From RPQJ01 sp963696545 (GTDB taxonomy: Bacteria; Pseudomonadota; Gammaproteobacteria; Steroidobacterales; Steroidobacteraceae), in NCBI GenBank assembly GCA_963696545.1, contig CAVOKQ010000008.1, forward strand, positions 1 to 64,000: 64,000 nucleotides of DNA, in the 5' to 3' direction. Made by a program: the position numbers and the translations under genes. The notes beneath the pieces are model-generated. The model made no database searches and was not told where the DNA came from. It saw only the letters and a list, made by a program, of their open reading frames with translations. Shown here piece after piece: positions 29,567 to 39,788 of the stretch. Each line of letters starts with the position of its first letter. Positions within the stretch are counted from its first letter, which is position 1.

Positions 29567-32035
29567 GTGAGAAACACCTCCCTGCTGAGCGGTATCAGCC
29601 TCGCCCCCGGTACGCTGCGTGCGGTCCTGCTCGATCGACTCACACGGTCGCTCGGCAAGCATCCCGACACCGCGACGCAGCGCGACATCTACGACGCACT
29701 TTCGCTTGCGGTCAGGGAGGAACTCGCGGCCCGCTGGCTCGCCACACAGCGGCGCGTGTCCCAGGCGGGCGTGAAGCGCATCTGCTATCTCTCGGTCGAG
29801 TACCTGCTCGGCCGCACCCTGATCAACGGCCTGTCGGCGCTCGACGGCGAGCTCGTGCAGGAAGCGCGTGACGCGCTGCAGGAGCTCGGCTTCGACCTCG
29901 ACAAGGTCGCCAAGGAAGAGATCGACCCCGGCCTCGGCAACGGCGGCCTCGGGCGCCTCGCTGCGTGCTTCGTCGACTCTCTCGCGACCCTGCAGTACCC
30001 GGCCGTGGGCTACGGCATCCGCTACGACTACGGCATCTTCACGCAGGCCATCGACGAAGACGGCCGGCAGCGAGAAAGCGCGAGCAGCTGGCTGCGGCAG
30101 CGCAGCCCATGGGAGATCCCCCGCGATGACGCGCGTTACGTGGTGCGCTTCGGCGGCCGCTGCATCGCCGCGCAGGACGCGCAGGGCCGCACGCGTTACC
30201 GCTGGGTGGACACGCAGAACATCTGGGCGGTCGGCTTCGACCAGTTCATCCCGGGCAACCGCAGCCCGACGGTCAACCACCTGCGGCTGTGGGCCGGACG
30301 CGCGATCGCGCCGTTCAACGTCGAGGTGTTCAACGCCGGGCGACACGCCGAGGCTTCGGTCGAGGACGTCGAAGCGAAGAACGTCTCGCGGATCCTGTAC
30401 CCGGACGACACGACGCCGCAGGGCAAGGAGCTGCGCTTCAAGCAGCAGTACTTCTTCGTGAGCGCGAGCCTGCAGGACATGCTGGCGCAGCAGCTGGCGG
30501 AGGGGCGTGAGCTCGAGTCGCTGCCCGACTCGATCGCGATCCAGCTGAACGACACGCACCCCGCGCTCGCGATCCCGGAGCTGATGCGACTGCTGATGGA
30601 CGAGCACGAGATGGAATGGGAGCGGGCGTGGGCAATCACGCGGCGCGTGTTCGCCTATACGAACCACACGCTGCTGCCCGAGGCGCTCGAGGTGTGGCCG
30701 GTGAGCTTCTTCGAGCGCATCCTGCCGCGCCACCTGCAGATCATCTATCTCGTCAACCGCGCGCTGCTCGAGGAGATCTCCGCGCGTCATCCGAACGACC
30801 ACGACCGCCGGCAGCGGATGTCGCTGATCGACGAGGGCCACGGCCGCCAGGTCCGCATGGCGCATCTCGCGGTGGTCGCGAGCCATACGGTGAACGGCGT
30901 GGCGAAGCTCCACTCGGAGCTGATGAAGCGCACGATCTTCACCGACTTCGCGGAGCTGTACCCGGACCGCTTCACGAACGTCACCAACGGCATCGCGGTG
31001 CGGCGCTGGCTGAAGCAGTCGAACCCCGGACTCTCGGCGCTGCTGACCGAGCGGCTCGGCCATGCATGGGAGAACGACCTCGAGGAGCTCGAGCGGCTGC
31101 GCTGGGCGGCGGAAGATCCCGAATTCTGCGCGCGCTTCGCCTCGATCAAGCTCGACAACAAGCGCCGCTTCGCGGAGGTGGTCCAGCGCCGGGTCGGCGT
31201 CGAGGTGAATCCCGCGTCGCTGTTCGACGTGCAGGTGAAGCGCATCCACGAGTACAAGCGGCAGCTGCTGAACCTGCTGTACGTCGTGACGCGCTACAAC
31301 CGCATCCGCGCGAATCCGAAGGGTGACTTCGTGCCGCGCACCGTCGTATTCGCCGGCAAGGCGGCGCCCGGCTACGTGATGGCCAAGGGCATCATCAAGC
31401 TGATCAACAACGTCGGCCGCGTCGTGAACACCGACAAGGCGATGCGCGGACGGCTCAAGGTGGTGTTCCTGCCGGACTACGACGTGTCGCTCGCGCAGTC
31501 GATCATGCCGGCGGCCGATCTTTCCGAGCAGATCTCGACCGCGGGCATGGAGGCCTCGGGCACCGGCAACATGAAGCTGTCGCTGAACGGTGCGCTGACG
31601 ATCGGCACGCTCGACGGCGCGAACATCGAGATCCGCGAGCAGGTTGGCGCCGAGAACATCTTCATATTCGGGCTCACGTCCGACGAGGTCGCCGAGTACC
31701 GTCGCCGGGGCTACTCGCCTTCGGAAGTGGCGCGTGGCAACGCGGAGCTGGCAGCTACGCTCGAGTTGATCGACTCGGGCTACTTCACGCCTGGCAATCT
31801 CGCCGACGGCAAGCCGATCGTGGACCGGCTGCTGAGCGAGGGCGAGCCGTACTTCGTGCTGGCGGATTTCGCCGCCTACGCCGCGGCGCAGGACGCCGTG
31901 GACGCCCTGTACCGCCGCCCGGACGAGTGGCAGCGCAAGGCCGTGCTCAACACGCTCAGCATGGGCATCTTCTCGAGCGATCGCAGCATCCGCGAGTACG
32001 CCCAGCGGATCTGGCGCATCAAGCCGGTAATGTGA
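29567..32035 (+). CDS. glgP: Glycogen/maltodextrin phosphorylase
   Basis: 822 residues of GT35 phosphorylase, releasing glucose-1-phosphate from alpha-1,4-glucans. The substrate and PLP regions are clear: EEIDPGLGNGGLGRLAACFVDS, QLNDTHPALAIPELMR, and EASGTGNMKLSLNGAL with the PLP-binding Lys670. The start is GTG 29567 (MRNTSLLSG). It is the first gene of a same-strand glycogen set, but an unusual palindrome (32037-32103) lies between it and glgB. That palindrome could attenuate transcription or stabilise the glgP message. Confidence 0.97.
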   Translation: MRNTSLLSGISLAPGTLRAVLLDRLTRSLGKHPDTATQRDIYDALSLAVREELAARWLATQRRVSQAGVKRICYLSVEYLLGRTLINGLSALDGELVQEARDALQELGFDLDKVAKEEIDPGLGNGGLGRLAACFVDSLATLQYPAVGYGIRYDYGIFTQAIDEDGRQRESASSWLRQRSPWEIPRDDARYVVRFGGRCIAAQDAQGRTRYRWVDTQNIWAVGFDQFIPGNRSPTVNHLRLWAGRAIAPFNVEVFNAGRHAEASVEDVEAKNVSRILYPDDTTPQGKELRFKQQYFFVSASLQDMLAQQLAEGRELESLPDSIAIQLNDTHPALAIPELMRLLMDEHEMEWERAWAITRRVFAYTNHTLLPEALEVWPVSFFERILPRHLQIIYLVNRALLEEISARHPNDHDRRQRMSLIDEGHGRQVRMAHLAVVASHTVNGVAKLHSELMKRTIFTDFAELYPDRFTNVTNGIAVRRWLKQSNPGLSALLTERLGHAWENDLEELERLRWAAEDPEFCARFASIKLDNKRRFAEVVQRRVGVEVNPASLFDVQVKRIHEYKRQLLNLLYVVTRYNRIRANPKGDFVPRTVVFAGKAAPGYVMAKGIIKLINNVGRVVNTDKAMRGRLKVVFLPDYDVSLAQSIMPAADLSEQISTAGMEASGTGNMKLSLNGALTIGTLDGANIEIREQVGAENIFIFGLTSDEVAEYRRRGYSPSEVARGNAELAATLELIDSGYFTPGNLADGKPIVDRLLSEGEPYFVLADFAAYAAAQDAVDALYRRPDEWQRKAVLNTLSMGIFSSDRSIREYAQRIWRIKPVM

Positions 32036-32036
32036 T

Positions 32037-32103
32037 GGAAAATCGGTGCCTGGCACCTATTTTCCACTTCGTACGGAAAATAGGTGCCAGGCACCGAATT
32101 TCC
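32037..32103. repeat. Long perfect-stem palindrome with GGTGCCTGGCACC cores
   Basis: Two 29-bp arms (32037-32065 and 32075-32103) pair at 28 of 29 positions around a 9-base loop. Each arm itself contains a near-palindrome, GGTGCC-T-GGCACC. It starts one base after the glgP stop codon. It resembles the dispersed GGTGCCTGGCACC extragenic palindromes, REP/BIME-like, seen in many proteobacteria. It also ends in T-rich sequence on either strand and could act as a terminator or processing site. Confidence 0.85.
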
Positions 32104-32130
32104 AGAATGGCCGTTTGTTAGACTGCTGAC

Positions 32131-34356
32131 GTGGCCGCCAAGCCGACACTGTCCCCCGCCGACGTCGACGCGCTGATCCAAGCCCGTCATCCGCAGCCGC
32201 GCTCGCTGCTCGGCTACCACGAAGTCGCGCGCGAGGGCGAGCAGCCGCTGTGCCTGGTGCGCGTCCTCGAGCCGGACGCCGAGCGCGTCGAGGTCCGCTG
32301 GGTCGACGATGGCGGGCCGGCCGTGCCGCTCGCCCGCATCCACGCGGCGGGCTTGTTCGAGGGCCGGGTGCCGTTCCGTCGCCCGCTCGAGCCCTACCGC
32401 CTTCACATCCGGTATCGCGACGGCCACGAGCTCACCAAGTACGACCCGTATTTCTTCGGGCCGCAGCTGTCGGACTTCGACCTCTACCTGTTCGGCGAAG
32501 GCAACCACCACAGCATCTATTACAAGCTCGGCGCACACCCGACCGTGCTCGACGGGCTCGCGGGCACGCGCTTCGCCGTGTGGGCGCCGAACGCCGAGCG
32601 CGTCAGCGTGGTCGGGCCGTTCAACTTGTGGGACGGCCGCAAGCACGCAATGCAGGTGCGAGGCTCGTCCGGTATCTGGGAAATCTTCATTCCAGGCGTA
32701 GGGCCCGGCACCGCCTACAAGTTCGAGATCCGCGCACGCGACGGCCGCACGCTGCTGAAGGCCGACCCGTACGGATTCGCGATGCAGCTCAGGCCCGCGA
32801 ACTGCTCCGTGGTCGCGGAGCTCGACGGCCATGAGTGGCGGGACGCGGCCTGGATGCAGCGGCGCTCCGCCGGCAACCCGCTCACCCAGCCGATCAACAT
32901 CTACGAGCTGCACCCGTCATCGTGGCGCCGCGACTATTCGCGCACGCCGCCGTTCCTGAACTGGCGCGAGCTGGCCGATGAACTGATCCCGTACCTGCTC
33001 GACATGGGGTTCACGCACGTCGAGCTGATGGGCGTCGCCGAGCATCCATTCGACGGCTCGTGGGGCTACCAGGTGGTGGGCTACTACGCGCCGTCCGCGC
33101 GATTCGGCACGCCGCAGGATTTCATGGATTTCGTCGATCGCTGCCACCAGGCCGGCATCGGCGTGATCATCGACTGGGTGCCCGCGCACTTCCCGCGCGA
33201 CGACCACGGCCTGGTGGACTTCGACGGCACCGCGCTGTACGAGCACGCCGACCCGCGGCTCGGTGAGCACACGGACTGGGGCACGAAGATCTTCAATTAC
33301 GGCCGCCACGAAGTGCGCAACTTCCTGGTGGCGAACGCGCTGTACTGGCTCGACCAGTACCACGTCGACGGCCTGCGCGTGGACGCGGTCGCCTCGATGC
33401 TGTACCTGGACTACAGCCGCGAGCCCGGGCAGTGGGTGCCGAACCGCTACGGCGGGCGCGAGAACCTCGACGCGATCGACTTCATGCGCCAGCTGAACAC
33501 CGCGGTCGGCCGCTATCACCCGGGCGCGTTGATGTTCGCCGAGGAGTCCACCGCGTTCCCGGGCGTCACGCGACCGGTGCACCTCGGCGGGCTCGGGTTC
33601 CACTTCAAGTGGAACATGGGCTGGATGAACGACATGCTGCGCTACGCCGCGTTCGACCCGGTGCATCGCCGCTACCATCACCAGCTGATCACCTTCTCGT
33701 TCGTCTACGCGTGGAGCGAGCACTTCGTGCTGCCGATCTCCCACGACGAGGTCGTGCACGGCAAGGGATCGCTGCTCGACAAGATGCCGGGCGACGAGTG
33801 GCAGAAGCGCGCGAACTACCGCTGGTTCCGCGCCTACATGACGACGCACCCGGGCAAGAAGCTGCTGTTCATGGGCAGCGAGTTCGGCCAGTGGCGCGAA
33901 TGGCGCGATGAGCACTCGCTCGACTGGCACCTGCTCGAGGACCCGAAGCACGGTGGCCTGCAGGCGCTGAACCGCGACCTGAACCGCATGTACGCCGACC
34001 TGCGCGAGCTGCACGCCGGCGATGCGGATCCGGCCGGCTTTGCGTGGATCGACCTGCACAATGGCGACCAGAGCGTCTGGGCGTTCCAGCGCCGCGACCC
34101 GGCGCGGCCCGAAGCGCCGCCGCTGATCTGCGTGTTCAATGCGACACCGGTGCCGCGCGACGACTACTGGCTCGGCGTGCCGGAGACGGGGACCTATCGC
34201 AAGCTGCTCGATACGGACGCGGTCGCGTACGGCGGATCGGGCTACGCCCCGGTCGAACGGATGCCGGCCGACGCGCACGAAGTGCACGGATATCCGTGCC
34301 GGCTGCGACTCGCGCTGCCGCCGCTCGCGGCGCTGATCCTGCAACTCGAACGCTGA
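32131..34356 (+). CDS. glgB: 1,4-alpha-glucan branching enzyme
   Basis: 741 residues, GH13 subfamily 9. An N1 domain and a CBM48 (FAVWAPNAERVSVVGPFNLWDGR) precede the TIM barrel. The catalytic nucleophile is D418 in VDGLRVDAVASM and the acid/base is E471 in MFAEESTAFPGV. The third carboxylate is in PISHDEVVHGKGS. It cuts alpha-1,4 chains and makes alpha-1,6 branches in glycogen. The start is GTG 32131. glgA and glgC are not in this window, so synthesis must draw on genes elsewhere. Confidence 0.97.
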   Translation: MAAKPTLSPADVDALIQARHPQPRSLLGYHEVAREGEQPLCLVRVLEPDAERVEVRWVDDGGPAVPLARIHAAGLFEGRVPFRRPLEPYRLHIRYRDGHELTKYDPYFFGPQLSDFDLYLFGEGNHHSIYYKLGAHPTVLDGLAGTRFAVWAPNAERVSVVGPFNLWDGRKHAMQVRGSSGIWEIFIPGVGPGTAYKFEIRARDGRTLLKADPYGFAMQLRPANCSVVAELDGHEWRDAAWMQRRSAGNPLTQPINIYELHPSSWRRDYSRTPPFLNWRELADELIPYLLDMGFTHVELMGVAEHPFDGSWGYQVVGYYAPSARFGTPQDFMDFVDRCHQAGIGVIIDWVPAHFPRDDHGLVDFDGTALYEHADPRLGEHTDWGTKIFNYGRHEVRNFLVANALYWLDQYHVDGLRVDAVASMLYLDYSREPGQWVPNRYGGRENLDAIDFMRQLNTAVGRYHPGALMFAEESTAFPGVTRPVHLGGLGFHFKWNMGWMNDMLRYAAFDPVHRRYHHQLITFSFVYAWSEHFVLPISHDEVVHGKGSLLDKMPGDEWQKRANYRWFRAYMTTHPGKKLLFMGSEFGQWREWRDEHSLDWHLLEDPKHGGLQALNRDLNRMYADLRELHAGDADPAGFAWIDLHNGDQSVWAFQRRDPARPEAPPLICVFNATPVPRDDYWLGVPETGTYRKLLDTDAVAYGGSGYAPVERMPADAHEVHGYPCRLRLALPPLAALILQLER

Positions 34357-34364
34357 GCGCCCGC

Positions 34365-35249
34365 ATGCAACGCCGCGCGTTCGGCCAGAGCGGCCTCGAC
34401 GTTTCCGTGCTCGGTTTCGGCGCGATGCAGGCAGGTGATCCGCGCCTGCCGGAAGCCCACGTCGCACGACTGCTGAACCACGCGCTCGATCTCGGGCTCA
34501 CGCTGATCGACACCGCGCGCTCGTACGGCATCTCGGAGGAGCGCATCGGCCGGCACCTCGCGGGTCGTCGCAGCGAGTACCTGCTGTCGACCAAGCTGGG
34601 CTACGGCGCGGAAGGCATCCCGGACTGGACCTACGAATCCGTGGTCGCGGGCGTCGAAGCGGCATGCAATCGATTGCAGACGGACGTGATCGACATCGTG
34701 CATCTACACTCGTGCACTCTCGAGTTGCTCGAGGAGGGCGAGGTCGTGCGGGCTCTGGAAGACTGCCGCGATGCGGGCAAGCTGCGGATCGCAGCCTACT
34801 CGGGCGACTCGGCTGCGCTGCGCTATGCGATCGCGTGCGGCGCGTTCGGCAGCGTGCAGGCTTCCGTGAACCTCTGCGACCAGGAAGCACTGCGTGCGCT
34901 GCGCGAGGCGAGTGACTGCGGACTCGGCACGATTGCGAAGCGACCGCTGGCCGGGCAGCCGTGGCGCGCCCGTGAGCCCTCGCAGGAACCAGTGCACCGT
35001 GAATACGCGCGGCGCTTCGACCTGCTGCGTGCCGAGCCCGGCTTCGACGCGGACGACATGGAGGCGCTCACGTTGCGATTCGCTGCCTTCTCGCCGAATG
35101 TCGACTGCGCAATCGTCGGCGGCACCGATCCCGGTCACCTCGAGAAGAACGTGACTGCGGTCAAGGCCGGGCCGCTCGAGCGAGCACGATACGATGCGAT
35201 CCGCGCGGCGTTCCAGAAAGTCGGCGCCGGGTGGCCGGGACTCGTGTAA
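34365..35249 (+). CDS. Aldo/keto reductase embedded in the glycogen operon
   Basis: 294 residues of the AKR fold. The N-terminal segment LGFGAMQAGDPR, the Asp/Tyr catalytic region DTARSYGISEERIG, the Lys in LLSTKLGYG and the late NADP-contact region (VDCAIVGGTDPGHLEKNV) are present. The substrate is unknown. Gene position is firm: it starts 9 bp after glgB, and its TAA overlaps the glgX ATG (TAATG), so it is coupled into the glycogen operon. A role on a sugar aldehyde or ketose is possible but only suggested by context. Confidence 0.9.
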   Translation: MQRRAFGQSGLDVSVLGFGAMQAGDPRLPEAHVARLLNHALDLGLTLIDTARSYGISEERIGRHLAGRRSEYLLSTKLGYGAEGIPDWTYESVVAGVEAACNRLQTDVIDIVHLHSCTLELLEEGEVVRALEDCRDAGKLRIAAYSGDSAALRYAIACGAFGSVQASVNLCDQEALRALREASDCGLGTIAKRPLAGQPWRAREPSQEPVHREYARRFDLLRAEPGFDADDMEALTLRFAAFSPNVDCAIVGGTDPGHLEKNVTAVKAGPLERARYDAIRAAFQKVGAGWPGLV

Positions 35250-37383
35250 TGACCGACGACGGCGTGATCGACGAATTCGCGAACGGCCCGCTGCTCGAGT
35301 CCGGTTCGCCGCAACCGCTGGGCGCGAGCCTGGGCGCGCGCGGCGTAAATTTCGCAGTGTTCTCCGCGCACGCCGAGCGCATCGAACTGTGCCTGTTCGA
35401 CGCGGCGGGCCGCGAGACGGCCCGTATCGATCTCCCGGCGCGCACCGGCGACATCTGGCACGGACTGTTGCCGCTCGAGCACGGCGGAGCCGGAACGTTG
35501 TACGGCTATCGCGTGCACGGCCGATACCGGCCCGCGGAAGGCCACCGCTTCAACCCGGCGAAGCTGCTCGTGGACCCGTGCGCTACGGCGCTCGTGGGCG
35601 ATCTGACGTGGCACCCGGCGCTGCAGGGCGCGGAGCCCGGCAACGACTGGCTGCCCGACGGCGCCGACAGCGCGCCCTACGTGCCGAAGTGCCGCGTCGT
35701 GGACACGAAATTCGACTGGGGCCGCGCTCGCGCACCAAGCGTGCCCTGGCGCGACACCATCATCTACGAGCTGCACGTGAAGGGATTCACGCAGCGACAT
35801 CCGGGCGTGCCGGAGCACCTGCGCGGCAAGTACCTCGGCCTCGCGCAGCCCGTGGTGCTCGATTACCTGCGCAAGCTCGGCGTCACCACGCTCGAGCTGA
35901 TGCCCGTGCAGTCGTTCGTCAGCGAAGAGTTCCTGGTCCGCAAGGGCCTCGTCAACTACTGGGGCTACAACCCGCTCGCGTGGTTCGCACCGGACGCGCG
36001 CTACGCGGTCAGCGACCCGGTCGTCGAGTTCAAGACGATGGTGCGCGCACTGCACGAGGCTGGCTTCGAGGTCGTGCTCGACGTCGTGTTCAACCACACG
36101 GCGGAAGGCAACGAGCTCGGCCCGACGCTGAGCCTGCGCGGTTTCGACAACCTCACGTACTACCGGCTCGCGCACCAGCATCGCGCGCAATACAAGAACT
36201 TCACCGGCTGCGGCAACACGGTGAGCTTCGATGATCCCGCGGTGCGCGGACTGGTGCTCGATTGCCTGCGCTACTGGACCGAGGAGATGCGCGTCGACGG
36301 CTTTCGTTTCGACCTCGCGACCATCGTCGGCCGCGACCCGAGCGGCTTCAATCGCAACGCGCCGTTCTTCTCCGCGCTGCGATCCGACCCCGTGCTTGCG
36401 TACGTGAAGTTCATCGCGGAGCCCTGGGACGTGGGTCCCGGCGGCTATCAGCTCGGCCACTTTCCGGCCGGCTGGTCCGAGTGGAACGACCGTTACCGGG
36501 ACACGGTACGCGCGTTCTGGCGCGGCGACCGTGGGTTGCTCGGAGCGTTCGCCGAGCGCTTCGCCGGATCGAGCGACCTGTTCCGCGAGCACGGGCGCAA
36601 GCCGACAGCGGGCGTCAACTTCGTCACCACGCACGACGGCTTCACGCTGCAGGACGTCGTCTCGTACAACGACCGCCACAACGCGGCGAACCTCGAGAAC
36701 GGTGCGACGGTCATTCGCACAACTTCAGCTGGAACTGCGGAGTCGAGGGCCCGACGACCGACGCGGGCGTGGTCGAGCTGCGCGCGCGGCAGGTGCGCAA
36801 CTTCCTCGCGACGCTGTTCCTGTCGCAGGGCGTGCCGATGCTGCTCGCCGGCGACGAGATCGGTCACACGCAGTCCGGCAACAACAACGCGTACTGCCAG
36901 GACAACGAGCTCGCGTGGATCGACTGGAGCCTGGTCGAGCGCAACGGGCGCCTGTTGGAGTTCGTGCAGCAACTGATCGACCTGAGGCGTTCGCGGCTCT
37001 GGCTCAGGCGTGACACGTTCCTGAAGGGGACGCGTCGAGGCGCACACGCGAAGGACGTAACTTGGCTGCATGCAACCGGGCGCGAGCTGACCGACGCCGA
37101 CTGGAGTGACTTCAACGTGCGTGCTATCGCCGTGCACATGGATGGCGCGCCGTCCCGCGCGGCCCAGTCGGGCGACCTGCTGGTGGCATTCAATACCGAC
37201 GATGCGCCCGTCGCGATGATCCTGCCGCAGCCTCCTGAAGGCTCGGCCTGGCAGCTGGTGTTCGACACCAGCGCGATCACGCCGGACCGTGGCGAGTCGC
37301 GCCTGGAAGACGGGCAGTCGCTGCGCGTCGGCGCACGCAGCACCGTGCTGCTCGAATCGGTGCCTGCATCGGTGTCTACGTAA
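35249..37383 (+). CDS. glgX: Glycogen debranching enzyme GlgX, apparent frameshift near 36704
   Basis: GH13 subfamily 11 isoamylase-type enzyme that removes alpha-1,6 branches from phosphorylase-limited dextrins. A CBM48-like N-terminus (GASLGARGVNFAVFSAHAERI) precedes the barrel. The catalytic D355 (VDGFRFD), E391 (FIAEPWD) and D463 (TTHDGF) all lie before the break. The first frame runs through NDRHNAANLENG, then at about 36704 family sequence continues in another frame (DGHSHNFSWNCGVEGP) to 37383. One missing base explains it. As read, the protein would lose about 225 C-terminal residues. The start at 35249 overlaps the preceding stop. Confidence 0.92.
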
Positions 37384-37453
37384 TGTCCGCGCCCCGCTTG
37401 CAGCGGTCGATGGGCTCAGGCATCGTCGCGACCCACTCGGCTGGACCAAGGCC

Positions 37454-39637
37454 ATGCTCGATTCCCTGCTAGACCAGCTCGCGCGGCAGTGCGGTATCGG
37501 CGACGCGTACCACAACTATCGCGGCGACTTGATGTGGGTCACCGCCGCGACCAAGAAGGCGATCCTCACCGCGATGGGTTGCCCGACCGATGACGCCGCC
37601 GCGATCGAGCGCGTGCTGCGCGAGCGGGAACGGGCGCGCTGGAATTCGTTGCTGCCGCCGGTCGCCGTCGTCCACCCTGGACGGTCGAGCGTGACGATCG
37701 CGCTCGCCGCCGGTGATCTCGCACGCGGGCTCGACTGGGAAGTCACGCTGGAGGGCGGCGACGTCAGGCGCGGGCGCGCACATCCGGGCGAACTGCAGGT
37801 GGTCGAGCAAGGCGAACTCGACGGGCAGCCGCACGCGCGCTGCTCACTCGAGCTGCCGGACGATCTCGCCCATGGTTATCACACGCTGCGCGTCGCCGTC
37901 GTTGACGGCGCCGCTGCACAGTGCGCGCTGATCGTGGCTCCGCGCGGCTGCTTCGAGCCTCGCGTGCTGCGCGAAGGCGGGCGGCTCTGGGGTGTGGCCG
38001 TGCAGCTCTACACGCTGCGCTCGCGGCGCAACTGGGGCATCGGCGACTTCGCCGACCTCGAGACCGTCGTGCGCGGCGCGGCGTCCACGGGCGCAGCGTT
38101 CATCGGGCTGAATCCGCTGCACGCGCTGTTCCCGGGCAACCCGTGGCACTTCAGCCCGTACAGCCCGTCGTCGCGGCATTTCCTGAACGTGCTCTACATC
38201 GCGGTGGAGCGCGTGCCGGAATTCGCGCATTGCGCCGAGGTGCGCGACGCGGTGGCCGCGCCGGATTTCGCAGCCGAGCTCGAGCGCCTGCGCTCCACCG
38301 CCAACGTGGACTACGCAGGTGTCGAGCGCGCGAAGTTGCCGCTGCTGCAAAAGCTGTTCGACCACTTCCGGCGCGAGCACCTGGAGCGCGATTCGGCTCG
38401 CGCCGCGCAGTTCCGCGCGTACGTGGCGGAGCGCGGTGAGTCGCTGCGCCTGCACGCGCTGCACGACGCGATCTTCACTCACCTGGGCGCGCAGGACCGG
38501 GACCGATACTGGGGCTGGCCTGTCTGGCCCGAGGGGCTGCGCGATCCGGCACAGCCCGCCACGCTCGAGTTCGAGGCCGCACATGCCGAGGCGGTCGAAT
38601 TCCATGCGTGGCTGCAGTGGATCGCCGAGGAACAGCTCGGCGCAGTGCAGCGCGTGGCGCGCGAACTCGGCATGCCGATCGGGCTCTACGGCGACTACGC
38701 GGTCGGCGTGAACCCGAGCGGCTCGGAGACCTGGTCGGACCAGGCGCTGTATCGCAAGGGCGCCGGGGTCGGCGCGCCCCCGGATGCGCTGGCATTGAAG
38801 GGACAGGACTGGGGCATCCCGCCGCAGGACCCGAACGTGCTCATGCAGCAGCGCTACCAGCCCTTCCGCAACCTGATCGCCGCGAACATGCGCCACTTCG
38901 GCGCGCTGCGCCTCGACCACGTGATGGCGCTGTTCCGCCAGTGGTGGGTGCCGGTCGGCCTGGGTTCGACCGACGGCGGCTACGTCCACTATCCGCTCGA
39001 CGACCTGATGTCCGTGCTCGCACTCGAGAGCGAGCGCCACTCATGCCTGGTGGTTGGCGAGGACCTCGGCACGGTGCCGCCCGAGATGTCGCACGCGATG
39101 GCCGAGCGCACGGTCTATTCCTATCGCGTGCTGCTGTTCGAGAAGCATGCCGACGGCAGCTTCCTGCGCCCGGACGAATACCCGCGCCGCGCGATCGCGA
39201 CCGTCACGACGCACGACCTGCCGACGCTCGGTGGCTACTGGACTGCCAATGACATCGAGCTGCGCCGCAACCTCGCGTTGTATCCCAGCGAAGAAGTGCG
39301 TCTGCAGGTGCTGCGCGAACGCGTGCGTGACCGGCAGGCTCTGATTACGGCGCTCGAGCGGGCAGGGCTGGTACCTACCGGCGGCGACGCCGCAAAGCCG
39401 GCGTTCGGCGAGCCGCTCGCAGTCGCGATCCACACGTTTCTCGCGCGGAGCGACGCAGCCCTGGTGGTGCTGCAGGCCGAAGACCTGGTGGGGATGATGA
39501 ACCCGGTCAACGTGCCCGGCACGAGCCACGAACACGCCAACTGGCAGCGCAAGATGAGCTTCGAGCTCGAGGACATCTTCGCGAGCTCGTTCGTCCGTCA
39601 CCAGCTGCAGCAAGTGCGCGTGGCCCGCAGCCGCTGA
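37454..39637 (+). CDS. malQ: 4-alpha-glucanotransferase (amylomaltase)
   Basis: About 727 residues of GH77, transferring maltodextrin segments between chains and releasing glucose. It matches MalQ with its N-terminal extension: IGDAYHNYRGD near the start, VQLYTLRSRRNWGIGDFADL, the nucleophile segment LRLDHVMALFRQWW, the acid/base VGEDLGTVPPEM and the third Asp in TTHDLPTLGGYW. The 3' end has the MalQ GTSHEHANWQRKM motif. ATG 37454 is the best start, although the ribosome site is weak and alternative upstream starts are possible. It lies 70 bp after glgX. Confidence 0.94.
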   Translation: MLDSLLDQLARQCGIGDAYHNYRGDLMWVTAATKKAILTAMGCPTDDAAAIERVLRERERARWNSLLPPVAVVHPGRSSVTIALAAGDLARGLDWEVTLEGGDVRRGRAHPGELQVVEQGELDGQPHARCSLELPDDLAHGYHTLRVAVVDGAAAQCALIVAPRGCFEPRVLREGGRLWGVAVQLYTLRSRRNWGIGDFADLETVVRGAASTGAAFIGLNPLHALFPGNPWHFSPYSPSSRHFLNVLYIAVERVPEFAHCAEVRDAVAAPDFAAELERLRSTANVDYAGVERAKLPLLQKLFDHFRREHLERDSARAAQFRAYVAERGESLRLHALHDAIFTHLGAQDRDRYWGWPVWPEGLRDPAQPATLEFEAAHAEAVEFHAWLQWIAEEQLGAVQRVARELGMPIGLYGDYAVGVNPSGSETWSDQALYRKGAGVGAPPDALALKGQDWGIPPQDPNVLMQQRYQPFRNLIAANMRHFGALRLDHVMALFRQWWVPVGLGSTDGGYVHYPLDDLMSVLALESERHSCLVVGEDLGTVPPEMSHAMAERTVYSYRVLLFEKHADGSFLRPDEYPRRAIATVTTHDLPTLGGYWTANDIELRRNLALYPSEEVRLQVLRERVRDRQALITALERAGLVPTGGDAAKPAFGEPLAVAIHTFLARSDAALVVLQAEDLVGMMNPVNVPGTSHEHANWQRKMSFELEDIFASSFVRHQLQQVRVARSR

Positions 39638-39695
39638 CCGCTCCTGCCGGCGCAACGTCGTGGCGTTTTCACGACATCAGTAGCATCCACGATAA

Positions 39696-39709
39696 TGTAT
39701 ACGTTTGCA
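39696..39709. promoter_or_regulatory. LacI-type operator upstream of the TonB receptor gene
   Basis: TGTATACGTTTGCA is a near-palindrome centred on CG, the usual form of LacI/GalR-family operators. It agrees at 13 of 14 bases with 49096-49109. Two further CGTTGCAT half-like motifs follow at about 10-bp intervals (39713-39720 and 39723-39730). It lies 80-93 bp before the receptor start. The LacI-family protein of this locus is the likely ligand-controlled binder. Confidence 0.6.
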
Positions 39710-39788
39710 GCACGTTGCATGTCGTTGCATACCTTTCTACGATCCGCTGTTGGAGTGTTACTACACTGAACTCACCAGGGGACTCACA

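Noticed and set aside
29141..32056. Open frame of 971 codons on the minus strand opposite glgP
   Set aside because: It is a shadow of the phosphorylase gene, with no ribosome site and no known motif.
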